43,011 nucleotides of DNA from a virus, in the IMG/VR virus record IMGVR_UViG_3300011126_000139, positions 1-43,011 of that record, one strand, 5' to 3'. Under the pieces are notes generated by a model. It had not been told where the DNA came from and did not search any database. It worked only from the letters and a program-made list of their open reading frames with translations. The position numbers and the translations under genes are program-made. This document shows positions 23,598 to 32,880 of this stretch, one piece after another (positions within the stretch are counted from its first letter, which is position 1; each line of letters begins with the position of its first letter).

Positions 23598-24034
23598 GCA
23601 ACATTCGCATAAAACCTATTAAGTCAACCAAGCGCGTCATCGTCGGTATGACACGTGAATTGCATAGTCATCAGCAGGGTATTGAAAACGGGTTACATGT
23701 CATCGGTGATATCGTTGTACGACGTGTTAAACAGTTGATCGAAGAAGGTCCGAAGACGGGTCGTGTCTATCGCTTCCGTGGTCGTGATCATCAGGCATCG
23801 GCACCCGGTGAAGCACCTGCAAACAGAACCGGCAGGTTAGCGAAATCAGGCAACTATAATGTGCATGGTCCGTTCAGTATGGAAGTTGGCGAATCAGCGC
23901 CCTATGCTAATTTTCTTGAAGACGGCACCGGCAAGATGAAACCACGACCACACATGATACGTGCCATCACTGAAACACAAGGCGATGCCGTTCGTGTTCT
24001 GTATGATGAAGTTGCAAAGGTCCGTGACAAATGA
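23594..24034 (+). CDS. HK97 gp10-like tail completion protein
   Basis: 146 aa from ATG 23594 (MSNIRIKPIKSTKRVIVGMT) in ATGA overlap. The gp10 signature is clear: a SAPGEAPANRTGRLAKS loop, then YANFLEDGTGKMKPRPHM and a final helix. These proteins cap the neck or tail tube. Confidence 0.8.
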   Translation: MSNIRIKPIKSTKRVIVGMTRELHSHQQGIENGLHVIGDIVVRRVKQLIEEGPKTGRVYRFRGRDHQASAPGEAPANRTGRLAKSGNYNVHGPFSMEVGESAPYANFLEDGTGKMKPRPHMIRAITETQGDAVRVLYDEVAKVRDK

Positions 24035-25134
24035 GTTTGACCCCGAATGATGTCGTCTTCCACCTGCAGCGTTTCATGCCATCTATAAGCACGCGCTTCA
24101 GTACGCAAATCACAGGCACCGCAACTGCATTGGGAACAACCGTCACCGTGACGGCAATCGGTCATGGGTTGATTGTCGGTTCGAAGATTGTCGTGTCAGG
24201 TGGTGCGTTTTCAAACACGCTTGTCAGTGTCGTTGATAACCTTGATGGAACCGTTCGATTTGAGACAGACCAAGAGCATGATTTGACCGAACCCAAACAG
24301 TATGCTGATCCAACCCAATTGACGCTTTCCGGTTTCGGGAATGTTTGGGACGGTGCACATGATATCGTTGCTATTCCAAATCGTAAGTTTTTTGAAATCG
24401 CGTTTCCTGTTGGTGAAACAGTTCTTCCTGTTCTTGGCACAGGCTTGTTGATTGAACCAAGGTCAGCCGGGATTTTGGGTGAACAGACGATTGCCACGGT
24501 GCCCGGTGTAGATACGTTTACGTTTGATGTCACAGGTGTTCCGTCGTTACCGACAGGTGTCATCCAAGGGTTCGGTGCGGTCAAGTCATTTCGTATTTTT
24601 GCTGCTGCTGATTTCGAACGTGCAACGGACCTGTACAACAAGCAAGCTAAAGACGAATATGCACTGTTCGTCATCATGGGTGATGTCACGGTTTCGAAAG
24701 ATCGGCATACCAGCAATGACGCCATCGGTGCATTTGCTTCACAGAACTTTCTGAAGCAAACCAATCTGAATAACTTTTCAACCGCTGTGTTCATTCCGAC
24801 AAAAAAAGACATTGCAGGTAACGATGCCCAACAAGTTGCATATGGTGAAATGTATAAGGCGCTGCTAAGGGCGCTGTATGGGTTTCAGTTCGAAGACCCT
24901 GATACCGCGCTGACTTACGTCACCGTGTCTGCAGGGCATGGTGCGGGTCTGTACAACAGCGCATATTATGTTCATGTCTATGATTGGCAACGTCCTGATG
25001 TAATAAGTGCTGATCAAGGGTTTAATCTTGAACCTGAAGTCGCGTTTAGAAATATCAACGGGATACTGACTAACTTCGGTGATCCTGAAGCGCCTTTGTC
25101 GCTTGGTGTGAACCTTGATGACGAACCTTTATAA
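24031..25134 (+). CDS. Mu gp37-like tail terminator protein with inserted beta domain
   Basis: 367 aa, ATG 24031 in ATGA overlap. The order (after gp10-like, before the small DUF2635-like gene and the sheath) is that of Mu gp37. Residues about 28-88 (ATALGTTVTVTAIGHGLIVG ... NLDGTVRFET) are an inserted beta module of the type duplicated in the baseplate J protein. C-terminal part has FEDPDTALTYVTVSAGHGAG. It is longer than the usual 150-200 aa because of the insert. Function by synteny. Confidence 0.65.
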   Translation: MSLTPNDVVFHLQRFMPSISTRFSTQITGTATALGTTVTVTAIGHGLIVGSKIVVSGGAFSNTLVSVVDNLDGTVRFETDQEHDLTEPKQYADPTQLTLSGFGNVWDGAHDIVAIPNRKFFEIAFPVGETVLPVLGTGLLIEPRSAGILGEQTIATVPGVDTFTFDVTGVPSLPTGVIQGFGAVKSFRIFAAADFERATDLYNKQAKDEYALFVIMGDVTVSKDRHTSNDAIGAFASQNFLKQTNLNNFSTAVFIPTKKDIAGNDAQQVAYGEMYKALLRALYGFQFEDPDTALTYVTVSAGHGAGLYNSAYYVHVYDWQRPDVISADQGFNLEPEVAFRNINGILTNFGDPEAPLSLGVNLDDEPL

Positions 25135-25145
25135 TTAACCTATGT

Positions 25146-25174
25146 TTGGTTAATGTTTTTTGCTAAGTTAATAG
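25146..25174 (+). promoter_or_regulatory. Candidate promoter upstream of the sheath operon
   Basis: TTGGTT (25146..25151), 17-bp spacer, TAATAG (25169..25174) in the AT-rich gap 25135..25193. It shares TTGGTTAAT and spacing with 18285..18313. It would raise sheath and tube production. Confidence 0.4.
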
Positions 25175-25193
25175 AAATCGAAAGGCGAACAAG

Positions 25194-25394
25194 ATGTTGA
25201 AGAAAATCGAATATACCGTCAACACTGACATGCACGGCATGAAAGCGGGTCAAACGATCATGCTTGAAGTCGATAAAAACGGCACCCCGTTAAGCCGGTT
25301 GTGGCGTCGTCGGTTCAATGACGCAAAAATTGACGGCTGTATCACGAAAACGGAACAGCCAAAACCCAAACCTTCTGATGTGAAAAAAGGATAA
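25194..25394 (+). CDS. DUF2635-like small protein preceding the sheath (66 aa)
   Basis: ATG 25194 with AAAGG upstream. GTPLSRLWRRRFNDAKIDGC resembles the DUF2635 signature (Y/L-WRRR-x-x-D-G). In Mu a protein of this type precedes the sheath. Function unknown. Confidence 0.6.
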   Translation: MLKKIEYTVNTDMHGMKAGQTIMLEVDKNGTPLSRLWRRRFNDAKIDGCITKTEQPKPKPSDVKKG

Positions 25395-25401
25395 GTAAGT
25401 C

Positions 25402-26994
25402 ATGGCTGGTTCACCCACTTCAAACCCGCGTGTCAACATTCAGTTGTTACCTGCTGCACTTGTTGACGCTTTCGAAGATCGTCGTTGCATCATCTTTGGT
25501 CAAACCGGCCCCGGTGGTGCAGCCGTCAGTGAAGCACTTAACATCAATCTTCACACGGCAACCGATGCTGAAATTCAAGCATTGTTTGGTACGTCTGATC
25601 TGTACTGGAAAATTCTTGCATGGCGTAACGGTGCACAGGTTTCTGATGGCGGCATCGTTCCGACGTTGGATGTCATTTCTGTTGCCCCTGCCGGTGGTGC
25701 AGTCGCTGCAGCATCAACGATTACATTTGCAGGTGCGGCAACTGCTGCCGGTTCTTACACGGTATCGATTGTTGACGAAAAAGAATTCACTGTCATCGTA
25801 CCTGTCGCCAATGGCGATGCAGATACCGTTGTTGCCGCTGCTGTTAATGCTGCAATCAATCTGCTGACCGATGCACCGTTTTCGTCAAGTGTTTTGCTTG
25901 GTGTGGTCACCATCACGGCTGATGATGTCGGCACGCTTGGCAATGATTACGGTGTGCGTGTTACCGGTGTTGTCACCAATCAGACTGCTGTACTGACCGC
26001 CTTCACAGGGGGCGTGACTGACCCCGTATTGACTTCCGTCTTGGATGCGATTGATGGTCGTCGTTATACCGGTGCACAGTGGCCTGAATCATGGGTCGTC
26101 ACCACCATCGCTGATGAATTTGCTGCACGCTTCAACGTCGCAAACGATATCCTTGACGGTGTGGTGTTCCAAGGTAGCACCGACACCTTTGCAAACAACA
26201 CAGCTTTGGTTGCACCTTTGAACAATCAAGCATTGGTCATCATGGGCAACAACATCAGTGCAACCGCACTTGATAAAGGTCCATCGATTTTGCAGCCCGC
26301 TGATTGGGTGGCATCGTTCTTCATGGCAGTTCGTGACAAACGTCTGTCTACAGGTGCATTGATCGCTGACTTGATCGTTGCACAGAACGCACCACAAGAC
26401 GCGCTTGGTGGTCCTGCCTTGGCATCCCTGCCATACTTCAACACACCGCTGACCGACACCCCTGTGACGGGTTCTGTTAACCTGTACAATTCGACCGAAC
26501 AGATTGAACTTGAAAATGACGGGTTCACAAGCTTCGGTGTGAACACTGTCGGCAACGCAATGTTGATGGGTCCGGTTGTCACGACTTGGACCACTGATGC
26601 AGCGGGCAATGCTAACGCTTCGTTTCATTACCTGAACTATGTTGACACCGGTTCTGTTTGTCGTGAAATCTTCTTCCGTACCCTGAAGGCTGTTTTCTCA
26701 CAACACCGCTTGACCGAAGGGAACATTGTGGAAGGTCGTGCGATGACCAATGAACTTGGTATCAAAGGTGAACTTCTGAACATCTATCGTGTGCTTGCAA
26801 ACAACGCACTTACACAGGCGGGTTCGGATGCTGAAGCGTTCTTCAACACCAACACAACCGTGGTGGTCAGCCTTGCAGATCGCACTGTGACGATCAACGG
26901 ACCTTTGCCGATTGTTACCCAATTGGGCACGATCAATTATAACCTGTCTTTGGCGTTTACGGTTGGTCAGACCGGCACGCAAATCACTCTGTAA
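25402..26994 (+). CDS. Tail sheath protein
   Basis: 530 aa, ATG 25402 (MAGSPTSNPRVNIQLLPAAL). Features of Mu gpL sheaths: an N-terminal GQTGPGGAAVSEALN region, the beta-barrel insert DVISVAPAGGAVAAASTITF with TADDVGTLGNDYGVRV, and the conserved C-terminus GNIVEGRAMTNELGIKGELL ... NYNLSLAFTVGQTG. It forms the contractile outer tail cylinder around the tube. Confidence 0.93.
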   Translation: MAGSPTSNPRVNIQLLPAALVDAFEDRRCIIFGQTGPGGAAVSEALNINLHTATDAEIQALFGTSDLYWKILAWRNGAQVSDGGIVPTLDVISVAPAGGAVAAASTITFAGAATAAGSYTVSIVDEKEFTVIVPVANGDADTVVAAAVNAAINLLTDAPFSSSVLLGVVTITADDVGTLGNDYGVRVTGVVTNQTAVLTAFTGGVTDPVLTSVLDAIDGRRYTGAQWPESWVVTTIADEFAARFNVANDILDGVVFQGSTDTFANNTALVAPLNNQALVIMGNNISATALDKGPSILQPADWVASFFMAVRDKRLSTGALIADLIVAQNAPQDALGGPALASLPYFNTPLTDTPVTGSVNLYNSTEQIELENDGFTSFGVNTVGNAMLMGPVVTTWTTDAAGNANASFHYLNYVDTGSVCREIFFRTLKAVFSQHRLTEGNIVEGRAMTNELGIKGELLNIYRVLANNALTQAGSDAEAFFNTNTTVVVSLADRTVTINGPLPIVTQLGTINYNLSLAFTVGQTGTQITL

Positions 26995-27008
26995 AAGGAA
27001 TATGACTC

Positions 27009-27407
27009 ATGGCGCGTGTAGCACTGTCCGTCCCTGAAATTCTCGTCAACGATGAGAAAATTTCAATCGTCCCGAACTCATTCACATATGACAAGGGTGA
27101 ACCTGAAATCACTGTTCGTGCAGCAAGTGCGGGTAATGGTGGTTCTGAATCCGTTCATACTGTCAATGCCGAAAGTGCATTTTCTGAACCGTCGTTTTCT
27201 GTCCATGTGACGAACGAAAATGACGCCCGTATCCGTCAGTGGAAAGACAATATTGGTGCAAATGTCATCAAAGCCGTTCAGCGTGTGCCGGGTGGTAACG
27301 ACATTGTTTTGACTTTCCCCGGTCAATCGCTTACCAATAAGCCTAGCCGTGAAGCTGCTGCCGATGGCGTGACTTCACTTGAATTTAAGGGTGATCAGGG
27401 GATTTAA
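27009..27407 (+). CDS. Tail tube protein
   Basis: 132 aa, ATG 27009 with AAAAGGAA upstream, directly after the sheath. Beta-rich: VNDEKISIVPNSFTYDKGEP and FSVHVTNENDARIRQWKDNI. This is the position and size of the Mu gpM tube. Hexameric rings stack to form the DNA channel. Confidence 0.85.
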   Translation: MARVALSVPEILVNDEKISIVPNSFTYDKGEPEITVRAASAGNGGSESVHTVNAESAFSEPSFSVHVTNENDARIRQWKDNIGANVIKAVQRVPGGNDIVLTFPGQSLTNKPSREAAADGVTSLEFKGDQGI

Positions 27408-27408
27408 A

Positions 27409-27966
27409 ATGCTTGCCGATGGAACGTTTGATTTCGAATTGCGCAAGTCAATTGAGGTTGCAGGGTGTAATGGCCCTGCAGCCACTTTGACTTTTCACGA
27501 ATGCGGTGAAGGTTACGATAGCTATTATATGAAGCTGCGTAAGTTTGTTCTTTCAGCAATGCTGAAGGCACCTGAACTGATGGAAAAATTAGGAAAGTTC
27601 GTCACCAAAGACGATGAACTTCCTGCAGGTGACGAAGTGAAACCATTGCATCAAATTGATGAGAAAGATCATCTTTCTGATTCCAAAGGTTTTGCTGAAG
27701 TTCTGAAAATCACGTTGGGCACTTCTGACGATCTTGAAGAATTGATCACTGTCTTCGGACACATGGTGTCGAACAGTGGCGGCAATGCCATCTGCACAAT
27801 CGATGGCGTGCGTATTAAAGAAGGTGCATGGAAACGGCTTCATCCTGAAGACAAGATTGATGCAGCGGTGCAATACTGCTCTTTTTTCGGCATAGGGTTG
27901 GACCAAGTATCGAACAGCGCATCAGAAGCTGCGTCCGAATCGCCTACGGAAGTGAAAGTTCTTTAA
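27409..27966 (+). CDS. Tail assembly chaperone, 0-frame product (185 aa)
   Basis: ATG 27409 (MLADGTFDFELRKSIEVAGC), one base after the tube gene stop. It occupies the place of the lambda G / Mu gp41 chaperone between tube and tape measure. A SFF codon run at 158-160 overlaps a T TTT TTC slippery site at 27882..27888. The 0 frame ends at 27966 (SESPTEVKVL). Ribosomes shifting -1 make a 215-aa version (see the extension). Confidence 0.82.
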   Translation: MLADGTFDFELRKSIEVAGCNGPAATLTFHECGEGYDSYYMKLRKFVLSAMLKAPELMEKLGKFVTKDDELPAGDEVKPLHQIDEKDHLSDSKGFAEVLKITLGTSDDLEELITVFGHMVSNSGGNAICTIDGVRIKEGAWKRLHPEDKIDAAVQYCSFFGIGLDQVSNSASEAASESPTEVKVL

Positions 27967-28055
27967 CCGTAAGCGAATGTCTTGGAATGACCACATATCA
28001 ACTTTCAGTTATTGATGATGAGTTGAACAACATCAGACGAAGATCAAAGGGTTGA
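27888..28055 (+). CDS. Frameshift extension of the tail assembly chaperone (-1 frame)
   Basis: Read in the -1 frame after T TTT TTC this gives RHRVGPSIEQRIRSCVRIAY ... SLTVSECLGMTTYQLSVIDD ... and stops at TGA 28053..28055, adjacent to the tape-measure ATG 28056. The -1 frame is open only from 27861, so the shift must lie in 27861..27966. It fills the 89 bases left empty otherwise. The fused product is 215 aa. Known role of such extensions: they bind the tape measure, while the short form coats it. Confidence 0.72.
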   Translation, partial: RHRVGPSIEQRIRSCVRIAYGSESSLTVSECLGMTTYQLSVIDDELNNIRRRSKG

Positions 28056-29867
28056 ATGATGGTTAACACAGTTTCATATCTCTATGAGATTTTAGATCGT
28101 TATTCAGCACCTTTGCGTAAGATCACACGCGATACCCAAAAGTTTGCCCGCACCACCGTCAAAGCACAAGGCGGTGTTGCGGGTATGTCTATGCGCATGG
28201 ACAAGTTCGCTAGGAAGGCCCAAAACTTACAGGGTGCACTTGGTGCATTGGGGTTGGGTGCCGCACTTGTGTCCACTGTGAAAGTATCATCTGACATGGA
28301 AGATGCCATGCAGGATATCGGACGTGTGACCGATGTCAGTGCTGATGGATTGATGCGTTTCGAAACCACCCTTGAAAATATGTCTGAAGCCCTTGGTAAG
28401 TCAAAAGAAGGCTTGGCTAAGATGGCGTTCGAAGGCGGCAAGCTTGGTATCCCGATCAATATGATGGAAGAATTCTTGATGATGACATCAAGGACTGCCA
28501 TCGCGTTTGATATGGTCGATGAAGAAGCGGGTCGTTCCATTGGTTCAATTCAGGCCAAGATGGGCTTGATGGGCAAGGATGCCGAAAAACTTCTAGATTC
28601 CATGAACTATCTTGCCGACACCACAAGTGCGAACGGTGAACGGATGATCGAAATCACCGAACGTCTTTCAGGTACGTTTAAGATTTTGGAATTGCCGCCA
28701 TCTGTAGCTGCTGCGTTCGCTGGTTTTGCTGATCAGATCGAAGTCACACCACAGCTTGCCGCGTCCGGTATGAACATGATGATCAGGCAGATGCGCAAGA
28801 TGCCCGGTATGACAACAAAGATGATGGCTGATCCCATTGGTGTTGTTAACGACCAACTTCAGAAGCTGGCAAAGATGGGACCGGAAGTCCGTACACGATA
28901 TATGATGAAAGTGTTCGGTCCTGAAGCAGCCAAGTTCGTTGAAAAAGCTGTTGGTAATATCAAACTGTACGGTAAGACCGTTGAAAATGCGATGTCGGCT
29001 AAAGCTGCCGGTTCCATGCAGCGCGAACTTGAAAATCAAATGAGGCGTTCAAGCAAGACCTTTCAGAAATTCAGTGAAACATGGAAGAACACCGTTGACG
29101 CAATCGGTGATGCAATCAAGCCGTTGGCGACGTTGTTCGCTAAAATCGGCACTGTGTTCGCTGATGTCATCGGTACGTTGGTTAAAGGTTCACCAATGCT
29201 CATACGACTTGTGGCAATCATCGCAGGTGCCGTCGTCGTGTTCACAGGGTTGTCACTGGTTGCAGGGATGCTTGCTGCTGCCCTTGCCCCCGTCTTGGCG
29301 ACGATAGCAGCCATTTCAGCCCCTGTGTGGGCAGTGATCGCCGCTGTGACTGCTGCTGTTCTTCTGTTCGCTGAATGGGAATCGTCGGGACACCCTATCA
29401 TTAGGATGTTTGGTGATATGTTCGGTGATATCGGTGCTATTTTAAAACCCATTGGTGAACTGTTAGGGCTTGTTGAAGAAGGTTCTGACGGCTTCAGTAT
29501 GTGGGGTGTTGCAATTGAAAAGTTGGGCTATGCGATCATGGTCGTTTTGACCCCTTTGAAAATGTTCTTGGTGGGTTTGAAAGGTATCGTTGAAGCCGGT
29601 GCTGCTATGGCATCAGGTGATTTTAGTGGTGCATTAGACAGGTTGAAGTCAACAGGGTCTGATGTCATGGGTGCTGGCATGGAAGGAATTCAAGCAGCCG
29701 GTGCAACGCTTGGTATTGAAAGTTCAAAAGCAGCCCTTCAGAACAAACAAGGTGCACAAGGCGTTGCCGTTAGCGGTGGTATCTCTGTGACTGCCACAAG
29801 TGGTGCTAAGGTCAACAGTTCTGCAATCCAACTTAACGGTGGTGCCAACCTAGCAGGTGCAATGTAA
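28056..29867 (+). CDS. Tail tape measure protein (TP901-like)
   Basis: 603 aa, ATG 28056 (or 28059). The N-terminal TP901 core is evident in MEDAMQDIGRVTDVSADGLM and KMGLMGKDAEKLLDSMNYLA. Hydrophobic helices follow at the middle (LVAIIAGAVVVFTGLSLVAG, LAAALAPVLATIAAISAPVW). It spans the tail lumen and sets tail length; at 1.5 angstrom per residue the tail would be about 90 nm (estimate). Confidence 0.92.
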   Translation: MMVNTVSYLYEILDRYSAPLRKITRDTQKFARTTVKAQGGVAGMSMRMDKFARKAQNLQGALGALGLGAALVSTVKVSSDMEDAMQDIGRVTDVSADGLMRFETTLENMSEALGKSKEGLAKMAFEGGKLGIPINMMEEFLMMTSRTAIAFDMVDEEAGRSIGSIQAKMGLMGKDAEKLLDSMNYLADTTSANGERMIEITERLSGTFKILELPPSVAAAFAGFADQIEVTPQLAASGMNMMIRQMRKMPGMTTKMMADPIGVVNDQLQKLAKMGPEVRTRYMMKVFGPEAAKFVEKAVGNIKLYGKTVENAMSAKAAGSMQRELENQMRRSSKTFQKFSETWKNTVDAIGDAIKPLATLFAKIGTVFADVIGTLVKGSPMLIRLVAIIAGAVVVFTGLSLVAGMLAAALAPVLATIAAISAPVWAVIAAVTAAVLLFAEWESSGHPIIRMFGDMFGDIGAILKPIGELLGLVEEGSDGFSMWGVAIEKLGYAIMVVLTPLKMFLVGLKGIVEAGAAMASGDFSGALDRLKSTGSDVMGAGMEGIQAAGATLGIESSKAALQNKQGAQGVAVSGGISVTATSGAKVNSSAIQLNGGANLAGAM

Positions 29868-31195
29868 TGGCTGATAATAGAACATCACAGCTTTTGGCTG
29901 CATCCTTCAAAGGTGTTTCGTTTTCGGTGCGATCAGAAACAGCTTCTGAATTGGGTCGAAAATTGGTGCTGCACGATTACGTGAATTCAAGTGAACGGTT
30001 CGTTGAAGACCAAGGTCAAATACCACCCAAGTTCTCTATTCGGGCGTTTGTTCATGGTGCTGATTTCATAGCCCGTGCAGCGCGTCTTGAACAAGCCCTT
30101 AATGAAGGCGGTGCCGGTCAGCTTTCGATGCCTGTGTTCGGTGTTGTAAAAGCGTATGCAGGTGCTTATTCAAAAGACGCAAGTCAACAAAGCGTCGGTG
30201 AAATCAGCTACACAATTCCGTTCGTTACAGGGCGTCCTGCACCGGGTCCGTCTGTATCGCGTGTGGGCATCGAAGATGTGTATCAAGCCGGTGATCAGGC
30301 TAGGAAAGCGATTGAAGACACGTTTGCTGTTCTTTATCCACCGCCTGAAAATTCTGCAAATTCTGTTGCATCAATCGGTGACCTGAACAACATCGTTGAT
30401 AACGTCCGTGACACAATCAAAACCATTCTTCCTGTTGAAGATTTGGTACAGGTCTTTAGAACAGTTGACACCATCAGATTGAACGCGGCAAAGCTTGTCC
30501 GTGATCCCGCATCCTTGGCACCGACACTGCTTGCAGGTATCCCCGGTGCACCGGGATTGTGGCAATCAATCAGCTTAGGGTTAAGTGAAGTTCAAGCACT
30601 TGGTGCCGGTGTTGAACAGCTTGCGTTATTGAGCAACCTAGGTGGTGGGTTGTCACTATCGATCAATGATGTCAACCGTGCAACGTCTGTCGATCCTAAT
30701 TCGTCACAAATCCCCCTGTGGCCTTCAACCACAAAGGAAAGAATTGATCGCAACACGGCACGCCAAACAATTGCACAGGGCAACCGTATTGCTTCGATGG
30801 TTGGTCTATACGAAGTCGCTGCTGCACGATCATATAAAACTGATGATGAAATTGTTGCTGTTCGAAATCTGATCGAAGGATTGCATGAACGCATCATGCG
30901 AACTGAAACGGTTGACTATGCATTGATCCAATCAAACCCAACGGTAAGATCATCGATTGAAGATGTCCGTCTTGCTGCATTGAATGTCATGGGTCAGAAA
31001 GAACAGGAAACGTTTGAAATCATCACGGATAACACAGGGGCACCGACATCAGCCCTTGTACGTTCATATGCACTTTATGCCGAACAATTCATCAACCCTG
31101 ATCAGCTTGCCGCACGTGCTGTTGATATCGCAAATCTAAATACATCACAGTCATCTGCCGGGTTGGTTGACGACTTCAAGATTTTTCAGGTGTAG
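29867..31195 (+). CDS. DNA circularisation protein (Mu gp43-like, DNA_circ_N)
   Basis: 442 aa, ATG 29867 in TAATG overlap. N-terminal DNA_circ_N block: LLAASFKGVSFSVRSETASE, LHDYVNSSERFVEDQGQIPP, and GEISYTIPFVTG. Such proteins follow the tape measure and belong to the baseplate hub/tail tip; the name is historical. The rest is helical. Confidence 0.88.
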   Translation: MADNRTSQLLAASFKGVSFSVRSETASELGRKLVLHDYVNSSERFVEDQGQIPPKFSIRAFVHGADFIARAARLEQALNEGGAGQLSMPVFGVVKAYAGAYSKDASQQSVGEISYTIPFVTGRPAPGPSVSRVGIEDVYQAGDQARKAIEDTFAVLYPPPENSANSVASIGDLNNIVDNVRDTIKTILPVEDLVQVFRTVDTIRLNAAKLVRDPASLAPTLLAGIPGAPGLWQSISLGLSEVQALGAGVEQLALLSNLGGGLSLSINDVNRATSVDPNSSQIPLWPSTTKERIDRNTARQTIAQGNRIASMVGLYEVAAARSYKTDDEIVAVRNLIEGLHERIMRTETVDYALIQSNPTVRSSIEDVRLAALNVMGQKEQETFEIITDNTGAPTSALVRSYALYAEQFINPDQLAARAVDIANLNTSQSSAGLVDDFKIFQV

Positions 31196-31198
31196 TCG

Positions 31199-32332
31199 AT
31201 GGCGGGTTTTGAAATTTCAGTCAACGGCAAGATTTTTAGCAATTGGACAACAGCCCGGTTGACAAGAACCATCGATGAAAATGCGGGGAAGTTTCAGTTT
31301 TCATCAAGCAATGTCATTCCCGCTAACTATCCTGTTCGTGCCGGTGATGCCGTGCAAATTCTCATCAATGGTGAACCAAAGCTGACAGGGTTCTGTGATG
31401 CACTTGAATCATCCGTTGAAGAAGGCGTTGACACCATCACAGTGATGGGGCGCGACAACACCTGTGACTTGATCGATTCAAGTATGCCTGACGCTGTGAA
31501 GTCGATTAACGGACCATTGCAGTTAGTGGACCTGATTGAAAAAGTGATCGAAGCCTTGGGTGCAAATATTGGGGCGCGTGATTTTTCAGGGGGTATCAAA
31601 GAATTTAGTGAAAATGAATTCTTCGGTGCTGATGCTGGTAAAAACTGCATGGAATTTCTGACTGACTTTGCCCGCAAACGTCAGGTTTATTTAATCCCTA
31701 GCGGTGATGGTCTGTTAGTGGTCTTCCGTCCCGCTGAAACAATTCAACCCGGCATCATCATGAACCGTCGTGACGATACTGAAAACAATGTCATATCGTC
31801 ATCGGTTCGATTGGATCATTCACAACGGTTCGGTAAATACTCATCACGGTCACAGGATAATTTCGGTGCTGATTCTGATGCTGATTATGAATTTGGTGTT
31901 GATCGCAAAGGTGAAACCGTTGACAGTCAGATTAGGTCAAGTCGTTTCCTTGAAATTCAGCCTGAAGAAAACATGGATGACACCGAAACTAAAGATCGTG
32001 CTGTTGAAGAATCAAACATCCGTCGTGCCCGGTCAACGGCTTACACCGCTGTGATTGCGGGTGTCGAACGCGCCCCCGGTGTGTTGTGGGACTTCGGTCA
32101 ACTGACCAAGGTCAACGACGATTTTTCAGGCATGACAGGGGTGTTCCTGACGCGATCAGTTGACTATTCTGTTGATCGAAATTCAGGCACAAGAACGACC
32201 ATCGTGCTTGCACCGCCTGAAGCATACAATGTCAGACCATCGACCCAAGGGGATGCACGACGCGCCAAACAGGGTGATGCACTGCAAACCCAAACACCAC
32301 CTAATGTATCGTTAAGAGGGTCCGTCTTATGA
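31199..32332 (+). CDS. Baseplate hub protein (Mu gp44 / late control D-like)
   Basis: 377 aa, ATG 31199 (MAGFEISVNGKIFSNWTTAR). Opening and VRAGDAVQILINGEPKLTGF, TITVMGRDNTCDLIDSS, and NCMEFLTDFARKRQVYLIPS match gp44/gpD hub proteins. It forms the trimeric hub that holds the spike. A Gln/Thr-rich C-terminus follows. Confidence 0.9.
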   Translation: MAGFEISVNGKIFSNWTTARLTRTIDENAGKFQFSSSNVIPANYPVRAGDAVQILINGEPKLTGFCDALESSVEEGVDTITVMGRDNTCDLIDSSMPDAVKSINGPLQLVDLIEKVIEALGANIGARDFSGGIKEFSENEFFGADAGKNCMEFLTDFARKRQVYLIPSGDGLLVVFRPAETIQPGIIMNRRDDTENNVISSSVRLDHSQRFGKYSSRSQDNFGADSDADYEFGVDRKGETVDSQIRSSRFLEIQPEENMDDTETKDRAVEESNIRRARSTAYTAVIAGVERAPGVLWDFGQLTKVNDDFSGMTGVFLTRSVDYSVDRNSGTRTTIVLAPPEAYNVRPSTQGDARRAKQGDALQTQTPPNVSLRGSVL

Positions 32333-32880
32333 TGAACTTGGTGCAAAAAATAAAAGCAATATTCAAGATCGCACGGCTTGTGTCGGTCAATGATTCGGGC
32401 AATCTCCAACAAGGCGTTTTCACGTACATGGGGTCTGATCCCAAAGGTCAGGTGTTCGTTCCTTATGGTGTTTTGATGAACCCACCTGTCGGCAGTCAGA
32501 TGGCGGTGTTTTCGCAGAACGGAAATGAAAGCAATGCAATTGGATTTGCATCCGATCCCAAGAACAGAACACTGAAGAACCTTGAACCCGGTGAATATGG
32601 TATTGCGAATTATGTGACAGGTTCGTTCATTATTTGTCGTGCCAATGGTGATATTGAAATTTCAAGTGAAGCCGATGTCACCATTTCGAAAGCTGTGAAT
32701 GTTACTGTCACGGCATCAGGGGCTGCTACAATTACCGTGCCAACAATTACAATCACAGGGGACGTGACAATTAACGGTAATTTGGTTAATAATGGTATTC
32801 AGTTCGATACGCATATTCACAGTCAAGGTAACGATGGCAACGGTGACAGTGAAGTTGACACAGGTGGACCGCACGCATGA
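32329..32880 (+). CDS. Baseplate central spike (Mu gp45-like)
   Basis: 183 aa, ATGA overlap. OB-fold N-terminus then a beta-helical C-terminal region with TISKAVNVTVTASGAATITV repeats. The end has DTHIHSQ (His162, His164), the HxH metal-binding tip found in P2 gpV and Mu gp45 that binds iron and pierces the outer membrane. Confidence 0.92.
   Translation: MMNLVQKIKAIFKIARLVSVNDSGNLQQGVFTYMGSDPKGQVFVPYGVLMNPPVGSQMAVFSQNGNESNAIGFASDPKNRTLKNLEPGEYGIANYVTGSFIICRANGDIEISSEADVTISKAVNVTVTASGAATITVPTITITGDVTINGNLVNNGIQFDTHIHSQGNDGNGDSEVDTGGPHA

Noticed and set aside
24162-24812. 216-aa minus-strand frame
   Set aside because: Antisense to the gp37-like gene; Ser/Thr/Pro-rich and inside a uniform plus-strand operon.
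27966-28020. Alternative -2 (+1) frameshift in the tail chaperone, as reported for Mu
   Set aside because: That frame has a TGA just upstream of the 0-frame stop and ends early; the -1 frame has a slippery heptamer and reaches the tape-measure start.
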